Positions 5,361 through 5,559 of a DNA stretch of 5,559 nt are shown here, piece by piece. The notes beneath the pieces are model-generated. The model did not search any database. It saw only the letters and a program-made list of their open reading frames with translations, and was not told where the DNA came from. The stretch is taken from contig LNEX01000074.1 of NCBI GenBank assembly GCA_001464165.1, positions 1 through 5,559 on the forward strand, given 5' to 3'. The position numbers were made by a program, and so were the translations under genes. The DNA comes from a bacterium Ga0077546 (GTDB taxonomy: Bacteria; Cyanobacteriota; Vampirovibrionia; Obscuribacterales; Obscuribacteraceae). Each line of letters opens with the position of its first letter. Within the stretch, counting starts at the first letter, position 1.

Positions 5361-5559
5361 GTCGGTTCTTAGTGTCGATTTGTTTCCTGAATTTTGACAG
5401 TACCATATTTGTTGCTTGCTAGGCATCATTTCGTACAAAGCTCTGGCAAGTGTACGGCGCTGGCTATGCTGCAAGGTTCATAATCAGCTTAAAGGATGAC
5501 GAAAGCGATTGATATGACAAGTAAAATTTTGGTAGTTGCTAAGTTGGCGCCTGGATGCG
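5361..5559. other. Right-edge region upstream of the exported-protein gene
   Basis: No gene is supported in these 199 bp. The minus strand should hold the promoter of the exported-protein unit, but I find no well-spaced -35/-10 pair. Two partial readings reach the right edge. One is a plus-strand frame from ATG 5496 or 5514 (containing KILVVAKLAPG). The other is a minus-strand frame ending at a TAA (5489-5491) whose last residues are KILLVISIAFVIL. They overlap, so at most one is likely to be real. Confidence 0.4.

Noticed and set aside
5394..5399. Consensus -35-like TTGACA on the plus strand
   Set aside because: No -10-like hexamer lies 16-18 bp downstream, and no plus-strand gene follows at a sensible distance.
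5361..5474. N-terminal extension of the exported protein to a TTG at 5474, or to the ATGs at 5429/5426
   Set aside because: It would place 22-38 polar residues in front of a textbook signal peptide, and none of these starts has a clear Shine-Dalgarno.
1..5559. Cyanobacterial HIP1 octamer, CRISPR repeats, tRNA or rRNA genes, transposase or integrase signatures
   Set aside because: I looked for these and saw none on either strand.

Overview
The window reads as an ordinary bacterial chromosome segment with tightly packed genes. It has two converging transcription units and no mobile element, RNA gene or CRISPR array that I can see. My best guess for the source is a non-photosynthetic relative of cyanobacteria (Vampirovibrionia/Melainabacteria, Obscuribacter-like) or another little-cultured phylum. 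The basis is membrane-anchored kinases with an HRDFTPDN catalytic loop next to long secreted proteins of no recognised family. This placement is an impression from protein style, not a demonstrated match.

Left half, plus strand: two tandem, paralogous Ser/Thr-type protein kinases occupy 2-1045 and 1038-2474 and overlap by 8 bp, so they are probably translationally coupled. The first is cut by the left edge. Its frame stays open to base 2, and the residues before its first Met align with the middle of the second kinase, so that Met is not the real start. The second kinase is complete: two membrane helices, a small PH-like beta domain, then a C-terminal kinase domain facing the cytoplasm. Both keep the ATP-binding Lys, the C-helix Glu and the catalytic Asp and Asn. 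In both, Thr replaces the usual catalytic-loop Lys and the DFG glycine is lost. A 157-bp gap follows, and then a bacterioferritin-like di-iron protein at 2632-3087. Its start is fixed by a clear Shine-Dalgarno sequence.

Centre: a 15-bp stem hairpin at 3114-3151 has A/T-rich tracts on both sides. It lies between the convergent ferritin gene and the minus-strand genes and looks like a shared bidirectional terminator.

Right half, minus strand: a 471-residue exported protein with a signal peptide (5360-3945) is followed 48 bp downstream by a 243-residue soluble protein (3896-3165). They probably form a two-gene unit. I recognise neither family. The exported protein seems to be built of three diverged copies of one helix / hydrophobic hairpin / helix unit. 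The rightmost 199 bp (5361-5559) carry no gene I can support, although a gene from outside may reach into them.

The most notable points are the paired kinases with altered catalytic motifs, the threefold architecture of the exported protein and its link to the 243-residue partner, two large inverted repeats inside coding sequence (751-781 and 4123-4170), and a dnaX-like A_AAA_AAG motif near the start of the 243-residue gene.
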